Shown here piece by piece: positions 8,614 through 18,254 of a DNA stretch of 64,000 bases. Made by a program: the position numbers and the translations under genes. Every line of letters starts with the position of its first letter. Position 1 is the stretch's first letter. This DNA is from Thiolinea disciformis DSM 14473 (GTDB lineage: Bacteria > Pseudomonadota > Gammaproteobacteria > Thiotrichales > Thiotrichaceae): NCBI RefSeq assembly GCF_000371925.1, contig NZ_AQVE01000002.1:186001-250000 (forward strand), written 5' to 3'. Under the pieces are notes generated by a model. It ran no database searches, was not told the origin of the DNA, and saw only the letters and a program-made list of their open reading frames with translations.

Positions 8614-9558
8614 TTATGGTGCAGGCACAGCTTGCGAAGCCGCAGTAGGCTGTTGAGCAGGCTGCACGGAAGTTGGGCTTGTCGTGCCTTTGCCTGCACT
8701 TTTGAAGTAACGGAAAAAGTCAGAGTTTGGATCTAGCACCATCGTCGTATTTTGCGTCTGCCCCATCGTTTTACGATAGACATCTAAACTACGGTAGAAG
8801 GTATAAAACTCGCCATTACTTTGATAAGCATTAGCGTAAATTTCTGCTGCTTTCGCATCGCCTTCACCGCGTATTTTTTCTGCATCACGATAAGCCTCTG
8901 CCATTAAAACGGTGGCTGTACGGTCAGCGGTGGCCTTGATCTTTTCAGCCGCTGCTTGACCGCGCGAGCGAAAATCTTGGGCAACACGATTACGCTCTGA
9001 ACTCATACGCTCATAAACAGATTTACTTACTTCATTCGGGAAATCAATTTTGCTAACCCGCACGTCGACAATACTAATGCCTAGTTGACTGGCCGCCTCA
9101 TTAGATTTCTGCTCCAAGCCTTTCATGATTTCATCACGTTGCTCAGACAAAGCCTGTTCAATCGTACGACGACTAAACTCATTGCGTAGACCATCCTTCA
9201 TGATATTTTCTAGGCGATTAGTGGCATATTCCAAACTGCCTCCAGCGGTTGCAGTATAGAAAGTCGCGACTTTATCAATACGCCATTGCACATAGAAATC
9301 CACCAACACATATTTCTTTTCGCTCGTTAAAAAGCGTTCAGATTGCGTGCTAAAAGTCAAAATCTGTCCAGGGAACTTCTGAATAGACTGAATAAAAGGC
9401 AATTTGAAATGTAAGCCGGGTGTAATGTCAGTTTCTTTGATTTCGCGAAATTGCAATTTAATGGCTTTTTCGCGTTGATCAACCGTATAGGCCGTGGACA
9501 GAATCAACATTAATACGGCAACAAAAACAGCCGCGATGATTTGTAAACGTTGTGTCAT
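8614..9558 (-). CDS. hflC: HflC, SPFH-domain modulator of FtsH
   Basis: Inner-membrane stomatin/prohibitin-like protein that forms the HflKC cage around FtsH and restrains its proteolysis. One N-terminal membrane helix (residues 5-25), then the SPFH domain (opening TVDQREKAIKLQFREI) and a long coiled-coil region rich in AAEKI/ADRTA heptads, ending in an Ala/Pro/Gln tail. It overlaps hflK by 4 bp. Confidence 0.95.
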   Translation of the reverse strand: MTQRLQIIAAVFVAVLMLILSTAYTVDQREKAIKLQFREIKETDITPGLHFKLPFIQSIQKFPGQILTFSTQSERFLTSEKKYVLVDFYVQWRIDKVATFYTATAGGSLEYATNRLENIMKDGLRNEFSRRTIEQALSEQRDEIMKGLEQKSNEAASQLGISIVDVRVSKIDFPNEVSKSVYERMSSERNRVAQDFRSRGQAAAEKIKATADRTATVLMAEAYRDAEKIRGEGDAKAAEIYANAYQSNGEFYTFYRSLDVYRKTMGQTQNTTMVLDPNSDFFRYFKSAGKGTTSPTSVQPAQQPTAASQAVPAP

Positions 9559-10748
9559 TGGCGGCTCTCCCGTGCGCGTGGTGTCAAACTACGCTCTTGG
9601 CGTCCTTCACTACTACGCCCACTAGCATTATCGCTGACTAAAGGTGCTGTGACGGTAGTCGGATTAGGCGGTGCATCGGGTAAATCAACCGGCGCTTTAC
9701 TATTGCCGTCTAAGGGTAAATAAATGACATTATCTTTACTATCCACGACCACTTTACGTGTGCCTGACATGACATTTTCCATGGTTTCCAAATACAAGCG
9801 CTCGCGAGTTACATCGGGCGCTTTATTATACTGCGTGACTAATTGGGAAAAACGTGAAGCATCACCTTCGGCGCGTGCAACTACTTGATCACGATAAGCA
9901 TTGGCATCTTCCATAGCGCGCGCTGCTTTACCACGAGCCTCGGGGATTACTCGATTCGCATAGGTATCCGCTTCATTTTGGAAACGATTCGCGTCTTCGC
10001 GGGCGCGATTCGCATCATCAAAGGCTTCTTTCACTTCATCGGGTGCTTGTGCATCGGTCAAATTGACTTTGATTACATCAATACCAACCGCATAACGATC
10101 GAGAATACTTTGCAATAACTTTTGTGCATCAAAAGCAATTTGCTCACGCCCCTCACCTAAGATGTAATCCATGGTGTTGCGACCGACCACTTCGCGGATA
10201 GAACTACGCATTGCCTGATATAAAGTGCCGCGTTTTTGACCGGTCAAATCGTCAGGATGCTGTACATTAAACGCATAGTTTTGTGCGTTATTAATGCGAT
10301 ACTGGACGTTTACCGTAATAGCAACGATATTTTCGTCCTTGGTCAGCATGGTACTTTCATCTTGTGCGCTGCGGTTTTGTGCCACATCAATAAGCTCGAC
10401 TTTTTCAATCGGGCTTGGGAAATGCCAACGTAAACCTGGACCTGTGGTCGTATGGAAAGCACCAAAGCGTAAGACTAGGGCTTGTTGGCTCGCACCAACT
10501 GTATAAAAGCCTGAAAATAACCAACCCGCGACTAAAACGCCGAGAATAATTAATAGGATTTTAAAGTTAAAAGGCTCATTCTCTTGCGAAAAGTTTCCGC
10601 CGCCTGTATTTCTTTTTCCAGTTTTCAGTAATTCATCTAGCTTTTTCGTGAGCTGATTAAAAAGGTCACCAGCTTGATTTTTCCCTGTATTACGGTTTTT
10701 TCCGCCCCAAGGGTCTTGCTGATTTCCACCTGGTTCATTCCAGGGCAT
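9555..10748 (-). CDS. hflK: HflK, SPFH-domain modulator of FtsH
   Basis: Partner of HflC. The Gly/Asn-rich cytoplasmic N-terminus (MPWNEPGGN, family hallmark), one membrane helix at residues 62-83, the SPFH domain from about residue 85 and a coiled coil at 250-320 are all present. The C-terminal tail is Pro/Arg-rich. 397 residues. hflX, which lies between hfq and hflK in enterobacteria, is not here and hfq has moved to the other side of purA. Confidence 0.95.
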   Translation of the reverse strand: MPWNEPGGNQQDPWGGKNRNTGKNQAGDLFNQLTKKLDELLKTGKRNTGGGNFSQENEPFNFKILLIILGVLVAGWLFSGFYTVGASQQALVLRFGAFHTTTGPGLRWHFPSPIEKVELIDVAQNRSAQDESTMLTKDENIVAITVNVQYRINNAQNYAFNVQHPDDLTGQKRGTLYQAMRSSIREVVGRNTMDYILGEGREQIAFDAQKLLQSILDRYAVGIDVIKVNLTDAQAPDEVKEAFDDANRAREDANRFQNEADTYANRVIPEARGKAARAMEDANAYRDQVVARAEGDASRFSQLVTQYNKAPDVTRERLYLETMENVMSGTRKVVVDSKDNVIYLPLDGNSKAPVDLPDAPPNPTTVTAPLVSDNASGRSSEGRQERSLTPRARESRQ

Positions 10749-10923
10749 AAGAAACTCCTCAATTAATCTTTATCGAGTATTTTTAAGGGAACACATTGTA
10801 AGCATCTCGTCCCATAGCCGCAACCAAGCCAGTTAGATAGGATAAGTTGCATTAGCGTTGGAAATCATAGCAGAATCTTAGTGGGGACAACGAACATACA
10901 TGACAAATCTAAGGATGTGTTCA

Positions 10924-11778
10924 ATGAGTTTAATTTTGCTGATAGGTAATGCCACACTCAATATTATTAATGAATTCACACAAAAGCAGCATATTCAAAG
11001 CGCTAGGCCAGAAATGAAAGTGATTGGTGGTCATGCGGCGAATATGGCTTTGGTGTTGGCGCAGCATCGCCATGCCGTTGAGTGGATGGGGGGATTAGGG
11101 GCTGATGCTGAGGCACGCTGGCTAAAGCAAGCGCTAATAGAACAGGACGTCAATGTGGATTTGGCGTTTAGCTTAGCACAGGGGCGCACTCCGACTTCTT
11201 ATATTAATCACTATCAAACGCACGAAAATCAGTCAGTTGTTCATTATCGTGACTTACCGGAGTTACCGTTGGAAGCGTTTAATACTTGCGATTTTCCGCG
11301 TTATGATTGGATTCACCTAGAAGGACGTAATGCTCAAGTATTAACACTGTTATTACCGCGCTTAGCTAAGCGCTTTGATCAAGTTTTATCACTGGATATT
11401 CGTCGCTCTGATCCCGATATTGAAGCTTTAATTCCAGGGGTTGATGTCGTTTTCTTTTCAAAATTATTTGTACAACAACAAAAAGTCTTATCGCACCCTG
11501 AAAGCTTTTTAGCTGATCAACATAGACGCTATCCTGCCAAAGTCTTAATCTGCCATTGGGGTAATGAAGGTGCCTATGCGATTGATAAAGCGGGGAGCAT
11601 TACGTTTATTGCAGCGCAAGCTGTTCAGGTGCTTGAGACTTTAGGGGCAGGCGATGTCTTTCGCGCCGCTATGATTCATGGTTTGGCAATTGGTAAGACT
11701 GTGGTAGAAGCTTTAGGCTATGCGGTGAGCTTAACCGAGCATAAAGTTGGACAGCGTGGGCTATCCAACTTGGTTTAA
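10924..11778 (+). CDS. PfkB-family sugar kinase
   Basis: Ribokinase-fold kinase that would phosphorylate a sugar or nucleoside with ATP. The N-terminal substrate region GGHAANMALVLAQ and the C-terminal catalytic signature GAGDVFRAAMIHGL (GAGD holds the catalytic Asp) are clear. The variant GAGDVF rather than GAGDTF is mild. Start at 10924 is chosen because AAGGA lies 8 nt upstream and the family begins just before the first strand; two earlier ATGs lack a site. Substrate is unknown; ketohexokinase-like proteins look similar. Converges on grxD with 6 bp between. Confidence 0.85.
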   Translation: MSLILLIGNATLNIINEFTQKQHIQSARPEMKVIGGHAANMALVLAQHRHAVEWMGGLGADAEARWLKQALIEQDVNVDLAFSLAQGRTPTSYINHYQTHENQSVVHYRDLPELPLEAFNTCDFPRYDWIHLEGRNAQVLTLLLPRLAKRFDQVLSLDIRRSDPDIEALIPGVDVVFFSKLFVQQQKVLSHPESFLADQHRRYPAKVLICHWGNEGAYAIDKAGSITFIAAQAVQVLETLGAGDVFRAAMIHGLAIGKTVVEALGYAVSLTEHKVGQRGLSNLV

Positions 11779-11784
11779 ACTACC

Positions 11785-12114
11785 TTAAGCTTCTTTGTTG
11801 TGTGCTACCGCATCTTTAATCGCGGTTTGTAGCTCGCCGGTTTCGAACATTTCCAAAGTAATATCACAGCCACCAATCAACTCGCCATTGATATAAATCT
11901 GTGGAAAAGTGGGCCAGTCTGCATAACGTGGCAGATTTTGGAAAATTTCAGGATCGGATAATACATTAACATAGGCAAATTCTTCGCCGCATTGCATCAA
12001 CGCTTGTGCAGCACGGCTAGAAAAACCACACTGGGGCATCTGTGGTGTTCCTTTCATAAAAATAATGACGGGGTGGCTTTTGACCGCCTCATCAATTCTT
12101 TCCATAACATCCAT
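11785..12114 (-). CDS. grxD: Monothiol glutaredoxin (Grx4 type)
   Basis: CGFS glutaredoxin that binds a [2Fe-2S] cluster with glutathione and takes part in iron-sulfur transfer with BolA. The active-site CGFS is at residues 29-32, and WPTFPQIYINGELIGG and GGCDI, the glutathione-binding segments, follow. The start at 12114 has GAGG 8 nt upstream; ATG codons at 12138 and 12105 are alternatives. 109 residues is normal. Confidence 0.94.
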   Translation of the reverse strand: MDVMERIDEAVKSHPVIIFMKGTPQMPQCGFSSRAAQALMQCGEEFAYVNVLSDPEIFQNLPRYADWPTFPQIYINGELIGGCDITLEMFETGELQTAIKDAVAHNKEA

Positions 12115-12299
12115 ACGTTCGACCTCATCGTCATTCATTATATTGCGGTTTATTGTAGCTTGATCTGTCAAGCAGGGGATAATTATACCTATTAGCATAC
12201 GGACTAAGTGCTATTAGTTTTCGGGGTTTTTACCAACCTTTCCCCAACCTAAGTTGATAAATAGTCTAAACTCCTATTACATCTTTTGAGGAGAGTACT

Positions 12300-12380
12300 A
12301 TGAAAAAATCTTGGTCAAAACCCACATTTAAAGATATGCGTTACGGATTTGAAATCAATCTGTATGTTATGAATCGCTAA
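12300..12380 (+). CDS. pqqA: PQQ precursor peptide PqqA
   Basis: 26-residue ribosomal precursor of the redox cofactor pyrroloquinoline quinone. The hallmark E-x3-Y pair is Glu18 and Tyr22 (FEINLY), which PqqE crosslinks. The N-terminus has the family Trp-Ser-Lys-Pro. A strong Shine-Dalgarno GAGGAG sits 5-6 nt upstream. pqqB starts 4 nt after the stop. Confidence 0.92.
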   Translation: MKKSWSKPTFKDMRYGFEINLYVMNR

Positions 12381-12386
12381 GCGATT
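12372..12386 (+). promoter_or_regulatory. Hairpin across the pqqA stop and pqqB start
   Basis: AATCGC-TAA-GCGATT: a 6-bp perfect stem whose 3-nt loop is the pqqA stop codon and whose right arm ends inside the TTG start of pqqB. It could couple or lower pqqB translation relative to pqqA. Confidence 0.4.
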
Positions 12387-13302
12387 GTATGCTCTAGTGC
12401 TTGGTTCTGCTGCGGGCGGTGGATTCCCGCAGTGGAACTGTAATTGTCCGATGTGTTCGGGGGTGCGTAATGGCACCATCCAAGCTCAAGCGCGCACGCA
12501 ATCATCGATTGCCATTTCCACCGATAAAATTCACTGGCTTTTGGTGAATGCTTCTCCTGATATTCGCACCCAAATCAATACATTGCACCACTACCTGCAA
12601 CCCGCACGTGCTTTACGTGATACCGGCATCAGTGCAGTCTTGCTCGCCGATAGCCAAATTGATCACACAACGGGTCTTTTGATTCTGCGTGAAAGTAAGC
12701 AGCCGTTAGAATTGTATTGTACTGATAGTGTTTATGAGGATTTGACCAGCGGCTTTCCGGTATTGAAGATGTTGTCCCATTATTGCGGTGTCAATCGTCA
12801 TGCTTTACCATTGGATGGATCCGCATTAAGCATTCCTAAGCTTGATAATTTACGGGTGACACCGGTACCGCTGCATAGTAAAGCGCCCCCTTATTCACCG
12901 CATCGGAATAACCCTTCTGCAGGGGATAATGTTGGATTTTGGTTTGAAGATACCCAAAGCGGGGGCAAGTTATTTTATGCGCCCGGCTTAGGCGAACTCG
13001 AGGCGCACCTACATCCTTATTTTGCAAATGCTGATTGTGTGTTAGTGGATGGTACATGCTGGACGGATGATGAAATGTCACGTCGTCACGTTGGGCAAAA
13101 ATTAGCACGTGAGATGGGTCACTTACCGCAATCTGGTGAGGGTGGCATGATTCAATGGCTGGCTAATTTTCCAGATACGCGCAAGATTCTGATTCATATT
13201 AATAATACTAATCCGATTTTGGATGAAGATTCAGCAGAAAGAGCGGAATTGGTGCAAGCGGGAATTGAAGTATCATTTGATGGCATGGTGTTTGAGCTTT
13301 AG
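12385..13302 (+). CDS. pqqB: PqqB, PQQ biosynthesis beta-lactamase-fold protein
   Basis: Metallo-beta-lactamase-fold hydroxylase that acts on the di-amino-acid intermediate before PqqC. The N-terminal [20 protein letters not shown] with its Cys-x-Cys-x2-Cys zinc knuckle is diagnostic, and the SQIDHTTGL segment carries the fold's metal ligands. The start must be TTG at 12385, as no in-frame ATG lies between it and pqqA. 305 residues. pqqC, pqqD and pqqE do not follow; the next gene is unrelated. Confidence 0.95.
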   Translation: MYALVLGSAAGGGFPQWNCNCPMCSGVRNGTIQAQARTQSSIAISTDKIHWLLVNASPDIRTQINTLHHYLQPARALRDTGISAVLLADSQIDHTTGLLILRESKQPLELYCTDSVYEDLTSGFPVLKMLSHYCGVNRHALPLDGSALSIPKLDNLRVTPVPLHSKAPPYSPHRNNPSAGDNVGFWFEDTQSGGKLFYAPGLGELEAHLHPYFANADCVLVDGTCWTDDEMSRRHVGQKLAREMGHLPQSGEGGMIQWLANFPDTRKILIHINNTNPILDEDSAERAELVQAGIEVSFDGMVFEL

Positions 13303-13582
13303 CTTAATTAACTGATGATCTTTATTTCCTTTCTTTCGTAAAGATGGTATTGACCTTCGATAGCATATATCCAATTGTAAGCCTTCACTTCTTCGCTTAA
13401 GGTTATTAGCCTTCCTTTTCATTCCTCGTCACTAAATTATCAACCTGTTTTTATTCCTGTTGTGGTTTTCACAGGCAGTGTTTAATGGGATAAAAAAGGA
13501 TTTGTTATTTTTCAATGTGCTAATGATGGGCTTTGCCTAAAGTGCACGACTTTATCTTTTGATCTTATAAGGACTAGTCTAA
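13303..13582. other. Gene-free stretch after pqqB
   Basis: AT-rich 280 bp with no reading frame resembling pqqC or pqqD, no clear terminator and no repeat that I can see. It presumably holds the promoter of the next gene. Confidence 0.5.
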
Positions 13583-14557
13583 GTGATGGAAACGAATCAT
13601 CTAAGCACGGCTCGTTTGGCGCATTTCCCGATAGCATTTTTTGCCATGGTAATGGGATTGAGTGGCTTGGCTATTGTTTGGCAAAAGGCGCAACTGCTTT
13701 ATCATCTGACACTCCGTATTAATGTACTGATTCTGGGGTTAGCTGTCTTGGTCTTTAGTGTATTGAGTGTTGCTTATCTCGTGAAGCTGATTCATCACCG
13801 CGCCATGGTACTTCAAGAGTGGCAACATCCCATAAAACTTAGTTTTTTTCCAACCATATCGATTAGTTTATTGTTGCTGGCAGTGGGTTTTTTAGAACTG
13901 CAACCGAATATTGCACGCGTCTTGTGGTTAGTTGGCGCGACACTGCATTTAGGCTTTACCTTAGCGGTAGTTACCATGTGGATGCACCAAACTCACTACC
14001 AGATACCCCATTTATTGCCAGTGTGGTTTATCCCCGCGGTCGGTAATGTGATTGTTCCTTTAGCAGGAGTACCGCTAGGCTATCTCGAGTTATCATGGTT
14101 TTTCTTCAGTATTGGCTTAGTATTTTGGAGCGTATTGATGACGTTGGCATTTTATCGCTTGGTGTTTCACCCTAGCATTGCCCCGCGTCTAATGCCAAGT
14201 TTATTTATCCTGATTGCCCCACCTGCAGTTGGATTTTTGGCTTATGTGCGCCTGAATCATGGCGAATTGGATAATTTTGCCCGTATTTTATTTTTTGCAG
14301 GCTTATTCATCACACTGCTACTATTGACCCAAGCCAAACGCTTCATCATTTTACCATTCACCTTGTCGGCGTGGGCTTATTCTTTTCCTTTAGCAGCTAT
14401 GACTACCGCGACTTTGCTTATGTTTGAAAAAACACATATCCAAGGCTATAGCTGGCTTGGCGTCGGTTTGCTGATCCTTTTAACAGGTATTGTAAGTGCT
14501 TTACTGTTCAAAACCTTGCAAGCTGCATGGCAGGGGAGGATTTGTGTGCCTGAATAG
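13583..14557 (+). CDS. TehA/SLAC1-family anion channel (TDT family)
   Basis: Integral inner-membrane protein of the tellurite-resistance/dicarboxylate (TDT) family, with about ten hydrophobic helices over 324 residues. The N-terminus (ARLAHFPIAFFAMVMGLSGL) matches the TehA opening helix, and the HLLPVWFIPAVGNVIVPLAG segment is the conserved helix-5 region. Such proteins conduct small anions or carry C4-dicarboxylates; the substrate here is not evident. No tehB follows. Confidence 0.85.
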   Translation: MMETNHLSTARLAHFPIAFFAMVMGLSGLAIVWQKAQLLYHLTLRINVLILGLAVLVFSVLSVAYLVKLIHHRAMVLQEWQHPIKLSFFPTISISLLLLAVGFLELQPNIARVLWLVGATLHLGFTLAVVTMWMHQTHYQIPHLLPVWFIPAVGNVIVPLAGVPLGYLELSWFFFSIGLVFWSVLMTLAFYRLVFHPSIAPRLMPSLFILIAPPAVGFLAYVRLNHGELDNFARILFFAGLFITLLLLTQAKRFIILPFTLSAWAYSFPLAAMTTATLLMFEKTHIQGYSWLGVGLLILLTGIVSALLFKTLQAAWQGRICVPE

Positions 14558-14680
14558 GTGGAGCTTGCGGTTTTTTATGAGAGTCAAGCTATTTTGTGGT
14601 AAAGGAAATTGCATCAAGCTTTAGGGCTACTACACTAGATAAACTAAACTTGCTGACAGCATTGCTCAAAAGGACTTTAC

Positions 14681-15433
14681 TTGAATCAATTATACGCCAA
14701 CCGCCCTCCGCTGGTGACCTATACTTTAATTGCTTTGTGTGTGCTGGTATTTTTTGTAGTGCAGGCCAGTCAACTACCACAAGCTGACAATTTTGCCCTG
14801 TATTTGACCGAGAATGACAAGTTTCGCTATTGGCAATACCTCAGCAGCATGTTCATGCATGGTAGTTTGATGCACTTATTATTTAATATGCTGGCGCTGT
14901 GGATGTTTGGTACGGCGTTAGAGCGTTTATGGGGTGGAGCAAGATTTTTAGTTTTTTATCTGCTGTGTGGTGTGGGTGCAGGTTTGATTTATAACATGAT
15001 TAATGTTTATCAATTTAACCAACTCACCGCACAGTTCCAAGGTCTAGGCTTAAGCAATACTGATATTCAACGTATGGCCACTCAGGGTGAATATCTCACT
15101 AATATTATGGGCTTAACCAAGGATTTAGTCGCCCACTATTACCTGATGTATCACACGCCGACTTTGGGAGCTTCAGGCGCAATTTATGGTGTTTTAGTAG
15201 CTTTCGCTTTTTGTTTCCCTAATACAAAACTAATTTTCATTTTTTTACCGATTCCTATCGCTGCTAAGTATTTTGTTCCGGCCATTATCTTGCTTGACTT
15301 AGTGTCTGGTGTGACCGGTTTTTCGATTTTTGGCGACAATATTGCTTATTTTGCTCATGTTGGTGGCGGTGTCGTAGGTTTCTTGTTGATGTTGTTATTT
15401 GGACGTGGCTCGCAGCGACACTACACTGCCTGA
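14681..15433 (+). CDS. Rhomboid-family intramembrane serine protease
   Basis: Six-helix membrane protease that cleaves substrates within the bilayer. The catalytic dyad is visible as Ser165 in GASGAIYG and His226 in AHVGGG; the HxxxN oxyanion motif is HLLFN at residues 65-69. It carries an unusually long segment between helices 3 and 4 (about residues 107-155). The start is TTG at 14681, with AAGGA 8 nt upstream. Substrate unknown. Confidence 0.92.
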   Translation: MNQLYANRPPLVTYTLIALCVLVFFVVQASQLPQADNFALYLTENDKFRYWQYLSSMFMHGSLMHLLFNMLALWMFGTALERLWGGARFLVFYLLCGVGAGLIYNMINVYQFNQLTAQFQGLGLSNTDIQRMATQGEYLTNIMGLTKDLVAHYYLMYHTPTLGASGAIYGVLVAFAFCFPNTKLIFIFLPIPIAAKYFVPAIILLDLVSGVTGFSIFGDNIAYFAHVGGGVVGFLLMLLFGRGSQRHYTA

Positions 15434-15533
15434 GCGCTACAGGTGTCGATGACCGCAACCGTTGACGCCTTCTAGTATCGCCCTCGCACTTTTGTTACAT
15501 TACCGCCTTTATTTGATCTGAGAGCATCTCCTC

Positions 15534-16028
15534 ATGGCAAACCCAAGTGTATTTTTTGACGTGTCTATCGGTGGCCAGCCAGCTGGACGTATTGTATTTG
15601 AACTATTTGAAGATGTGGTGCCAAAAACCGCTGAGAACTTTCGTGCATTGTGTACGGGCGAACAAGGCTTTGGTTATAAAGGTTCTAGCTTTCATCGGGT
15701 GATTCCGGAATTCATGGTACAAGGTGGTGATTTTACTAATCATAATGGTACCGGTGGCAAATCGATTTATGGCGCTAAATTCGCGGATGAAAATTTCAAG
15801 TTAAAGCATGATCGTGCGGGTTTACTGTCAATGGCGAATGCAGGGCCCAATACTAATGGTTCACAGTTCTTCATCACTACGGTAGTCACACCTTGGTTAG
15901 ACGGTAAGCATGTCGTATTTGGTCAAGTCACGGAAGGGATGGATGTGCTAAAAGCGATTGAATCTAATGGCACGCGCAGCGGCAGCACGAAAGCACCCAT
16001 CAAAATCGAAGATTGTGGCCAACTCTAA
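15534..16028 (+). CDS. Cyclophilin-type peptidyl-prolyl isomerase, eukaryotic CypA-like
   Basis: Proline cis-trans isomerase, cytoplasmic as no signal peptide is present. The sequence follows the eukaryotic cyclophilin A pattern rather than short E. coli Ppi[28 protein letters not shown] (catalytic Arg), [33 protein letters not shown] and [10 protein letters not shown] are all there, including the Trp that gives cyclosporin sensitivity in the family. 164 residues. Single gene; an imperfect hairpin follows. Confidence 0.95.
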   Translation: MANPSVFFDVSIGGQPAGRIVFELFEDVVPKTAENFRALCTGEQGFGYKGSSFHRVIPEFMVQGGDFTNHNGTGGKSIYGAKFADENFKLKHDRAGLLSMANAGPNTNGSQFFITTVVTPWLDGKHVVFGQVTEGMDVLKAIESNGTRSGSTKAPIKIEDCGQL

Positions 16029-16101
16029 GTCTGTTCAGGATGCCGGTCATTGATCGGCATCGCATCCCATCTGATGATTCTCTGCTAACGCATCGTTCAT
16101 T

Positions 16102-18099
16102 ATGCAAGGTTTAAATCCTCAACAACAAGCTGCGGTGACGCATCTTGGTTCGCCCTTATTGGTATTAGCAGGTGCAGGCAGCGGTAAAACGCGCGTCATC
16201 ACGCAAAAAATTGCATGGCTGATTCGGAAGGCCGAGCACGAAGCCAGAACGATAGCAGCGATTACCTTTACCAATAAAGCAGCACGCGAAATGCGCGAGC
16301 GTGCAAGTCAATTGCTTAGTAAGGAGGAGTCGAAGGGTTTAACTGTTTCTACGTTTCATACGTTAGGCTTGAACATTCTTAAGCAAGAGGTGAAGAAACT
16401 GGGTTACAAGTCTGGTTTTTCGATTTTGGATGCACAAGATAGCGATTTGATACTGCGTGAATTAGCGCTTAAGGAAGATATCGATGAAACCGAGGCTATT
16501 CGTTGGCAGGTGTCGCGCTGGAAAAATGATTTCTTAAGCCCTGAACAAGTTATGCAGCAGGCGACTGACGAAGTAGGCCAGCGAGCAGCGCGTTTATACG
16601 AGCAATATCAGCGCCAAATCAAAGCGTATAATGCGGTCGATTTTGATGATTTAATTGTGCTGCCCGTCCAATTGTTCCAGCAATATCCTGAAGTCTTGAA
16701 GCGTTGGCAGAATCGTTTACGCTATTTATTAGTGGATGAGTATCAAGATACCAATGCTTGCCAGTATCAATTGATTCGTCAGCTGTCGGGTGTGCGCGGT
16801 GCATTGACTACGGTCGGGGACGATGATCAATCGATTTATGCGTGGCGCGGCGCGCGTCCCGAAAATATTGTGCAGTTGCAGCGTGACTATCCGACGTTGA
16901 AGGTGATTAAGCTGGAGCAGAATTACCGTTCCACCAGACGTATTTTGGACAGTGCGAATCACTTGATTGCGCACAATCCGCATATGTTTGAAAAAAAATT
17001 GTGGAGTACTTTAGGCGAAGGCGACCCGATTCTCATTATGCCTTGTCGTTCGGTAGAGCATGAGGCGGAAAAAGTGGTCGGCGAAATGATGAAGCGCCAT
17101 TTTCGCGAGCGCGCAGCTTATAAGGATTTTGCTATTTTGTATCGTGGCAATCATCAAAGCCGCGTTTTTGAAACCCTGCTACGCCAGCACAATATTCCTT
17201 ATCAAATTACCGGGGGTACGTCGTTTTTCGAGCGCACCGAGGTTAAAGATATTTTGGCTTATTTACGCTTGATTAGTAATCCGAATGACGATGCGGCTTT
17301 CCTAAGAATTATCAATACGCCACGACGTGAGATTGGCACGAGCACTTTAGAAAAACTGGGTGAGTATGCTCACGAGCGTAAAAATAGTTTATTTATTTGT
17401 GCGCAGGAACTGGGATTTGCTGAGCGCATTACTGCTAAAGCCCAACAACGTTTAGGGCATTTTACCGCATGGTTGAATGAGTTGATCGAAGTCAATCAGC
17501 AGGAACATCCTGCCACCGTGGTGAAACGTATTATTGAGGATATTCAGTACCCAGAGTGGTTATTACAAAACTCAAGCTCTCCCACTATGGCTGAAAAGCG
17601 TATGGCGAATGTGCATGAAATCGTTGATTGGGTGAATAAGCTTTATGATGACGGCATGGGTAAAGAGACCTTAGCCGAAATTATTGCCCATATGAGTTTG
17701 GTCGACTTGTTGGAACGAAATAGTGAGGAAGCGGAGCAAAATGCAGTAACTTTAATGACTTTGCATGGTGCGAAGGGTTTGGAGTTTCCTTATGTATTTT
17801 TGATTGGTGCGGAAGAGGAAATCTTGCCGCATGTCAATAGTATGGATGAAGCTGGTATTCAAGAAGAGCGCCGCTTAGCCTATGTGGGCATTACCCGTGC
17901 CCAAAAGCATTTAACGATTAGTTATGCCAAAACGCGCTCCCGTTATGGGGAAAAAATGGTTTGTGAGCCGAGTCGTTTTCTTGAGGAATTGCCTATGGAG
18001 CATCTGGAGTGGGCAGATCGCAAAATAGTGACGCCGGAACAACGTCAGGAAACGGCTAATGCCTATATAGCAAGCCTAAAGGATTTGCTCGGTGATTAG
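16102..18099 (+). CDS. rep: ATP-dependent DNA helicase Rep
   Basis: Superfamily 1A 3'-5' helicase that helps replication forks pass bound proteins. Walker A AGAGSGKT is at residues 23-30, motif II is VDEYQDTN, motif III GDDDQSIYAWRGARP, and motif VI RLAYVGITRAQ. Start LNPQQQAAV, the GGTSFFERTEVKD segment and the C-terminal EPSRFLEELP match Rep rather than UvrD, as does the 665-residue length. Confidence 0.94.
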   Translation: MQGLNPQQQAAVTHLGSPLLVLAGAGSGKTRVITQKIAWLIRKAEHEARTIAAITFTNKAAREMRERASQLLSKEESKGLTVSTFHTLGLNILKQEVKKLGYKSGFSILDAQDSDLILRELALKEDIDETEAIRWQVSRWKNDFLSPEQVMQQATDEVGQRAARLYEQYQRQIKAYNAVDFDDLIVLPVQLFQQYPEVLKRWQNRLRYLLVDEYQDTNACQYQLIRQLSGVRGALTTVGDDDQSIYAWRGARPENIVQLQRDYPTLKVIKLEQNYRSTRRILDSANHLIAHNPHMFEKKLWSTLGEGDPILIMPCRSVEHEAEKVVGEMMKRHFRERAAYKDFAILYRGNHQSRVFETLLRQHNIPYQITGGTSFFERTEVKDILAYLRLISNPNDDAAFLRIINTPRREIGTSTLEKLGEYAHERKNSLFICAQELGFAERITAKAQQRLGHFTAWLNELIEVNQQEHPATVVKRIIEDIQYPEWLLQNSSSPTMAEKRMANVHEIVDWVNKLYDDGMGKETLAEIIAHMSLVDLLERNSEEAEQNAVTLMTLHGAKGLEFPYVFLIGAEEEILPHVNSMDEAGIQEERRLAYVGITRAQKHLTISYAKTRSRYGEKMVCEPSRFLEELPMEHLEWADRKIVTPEQRQETANAYIASLKDLLGD

Positions 18100-18254
18100 T
18101 CATTAGATTTACCCAATTCCGAGATATTTATTGAATCAAAAAAGTGTAAAAAATCTTTTATAGGCAATCCAAGCTCAAATCAATAAGCTACTTGTTAATT
18201 GAGTCTAACTCACGTCTAATAAGCACACTTATTTTAGTGTCAGAGTGCTGTATC

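Noticed and set aside
13917-13945. Sigma-54-like TTGGCGCGACACTGC
   Set aside because: The GG to GC spacing is 9 rather than 10 and it lies inside the TehA-like gene.
16039-16061. GATGCCG/CGGCATC hairpin after the cyclophilin gene
   Set aside because: No T tract follows, so it is not supported as an intrinsic terminator; left as an imperfect hairpin only.
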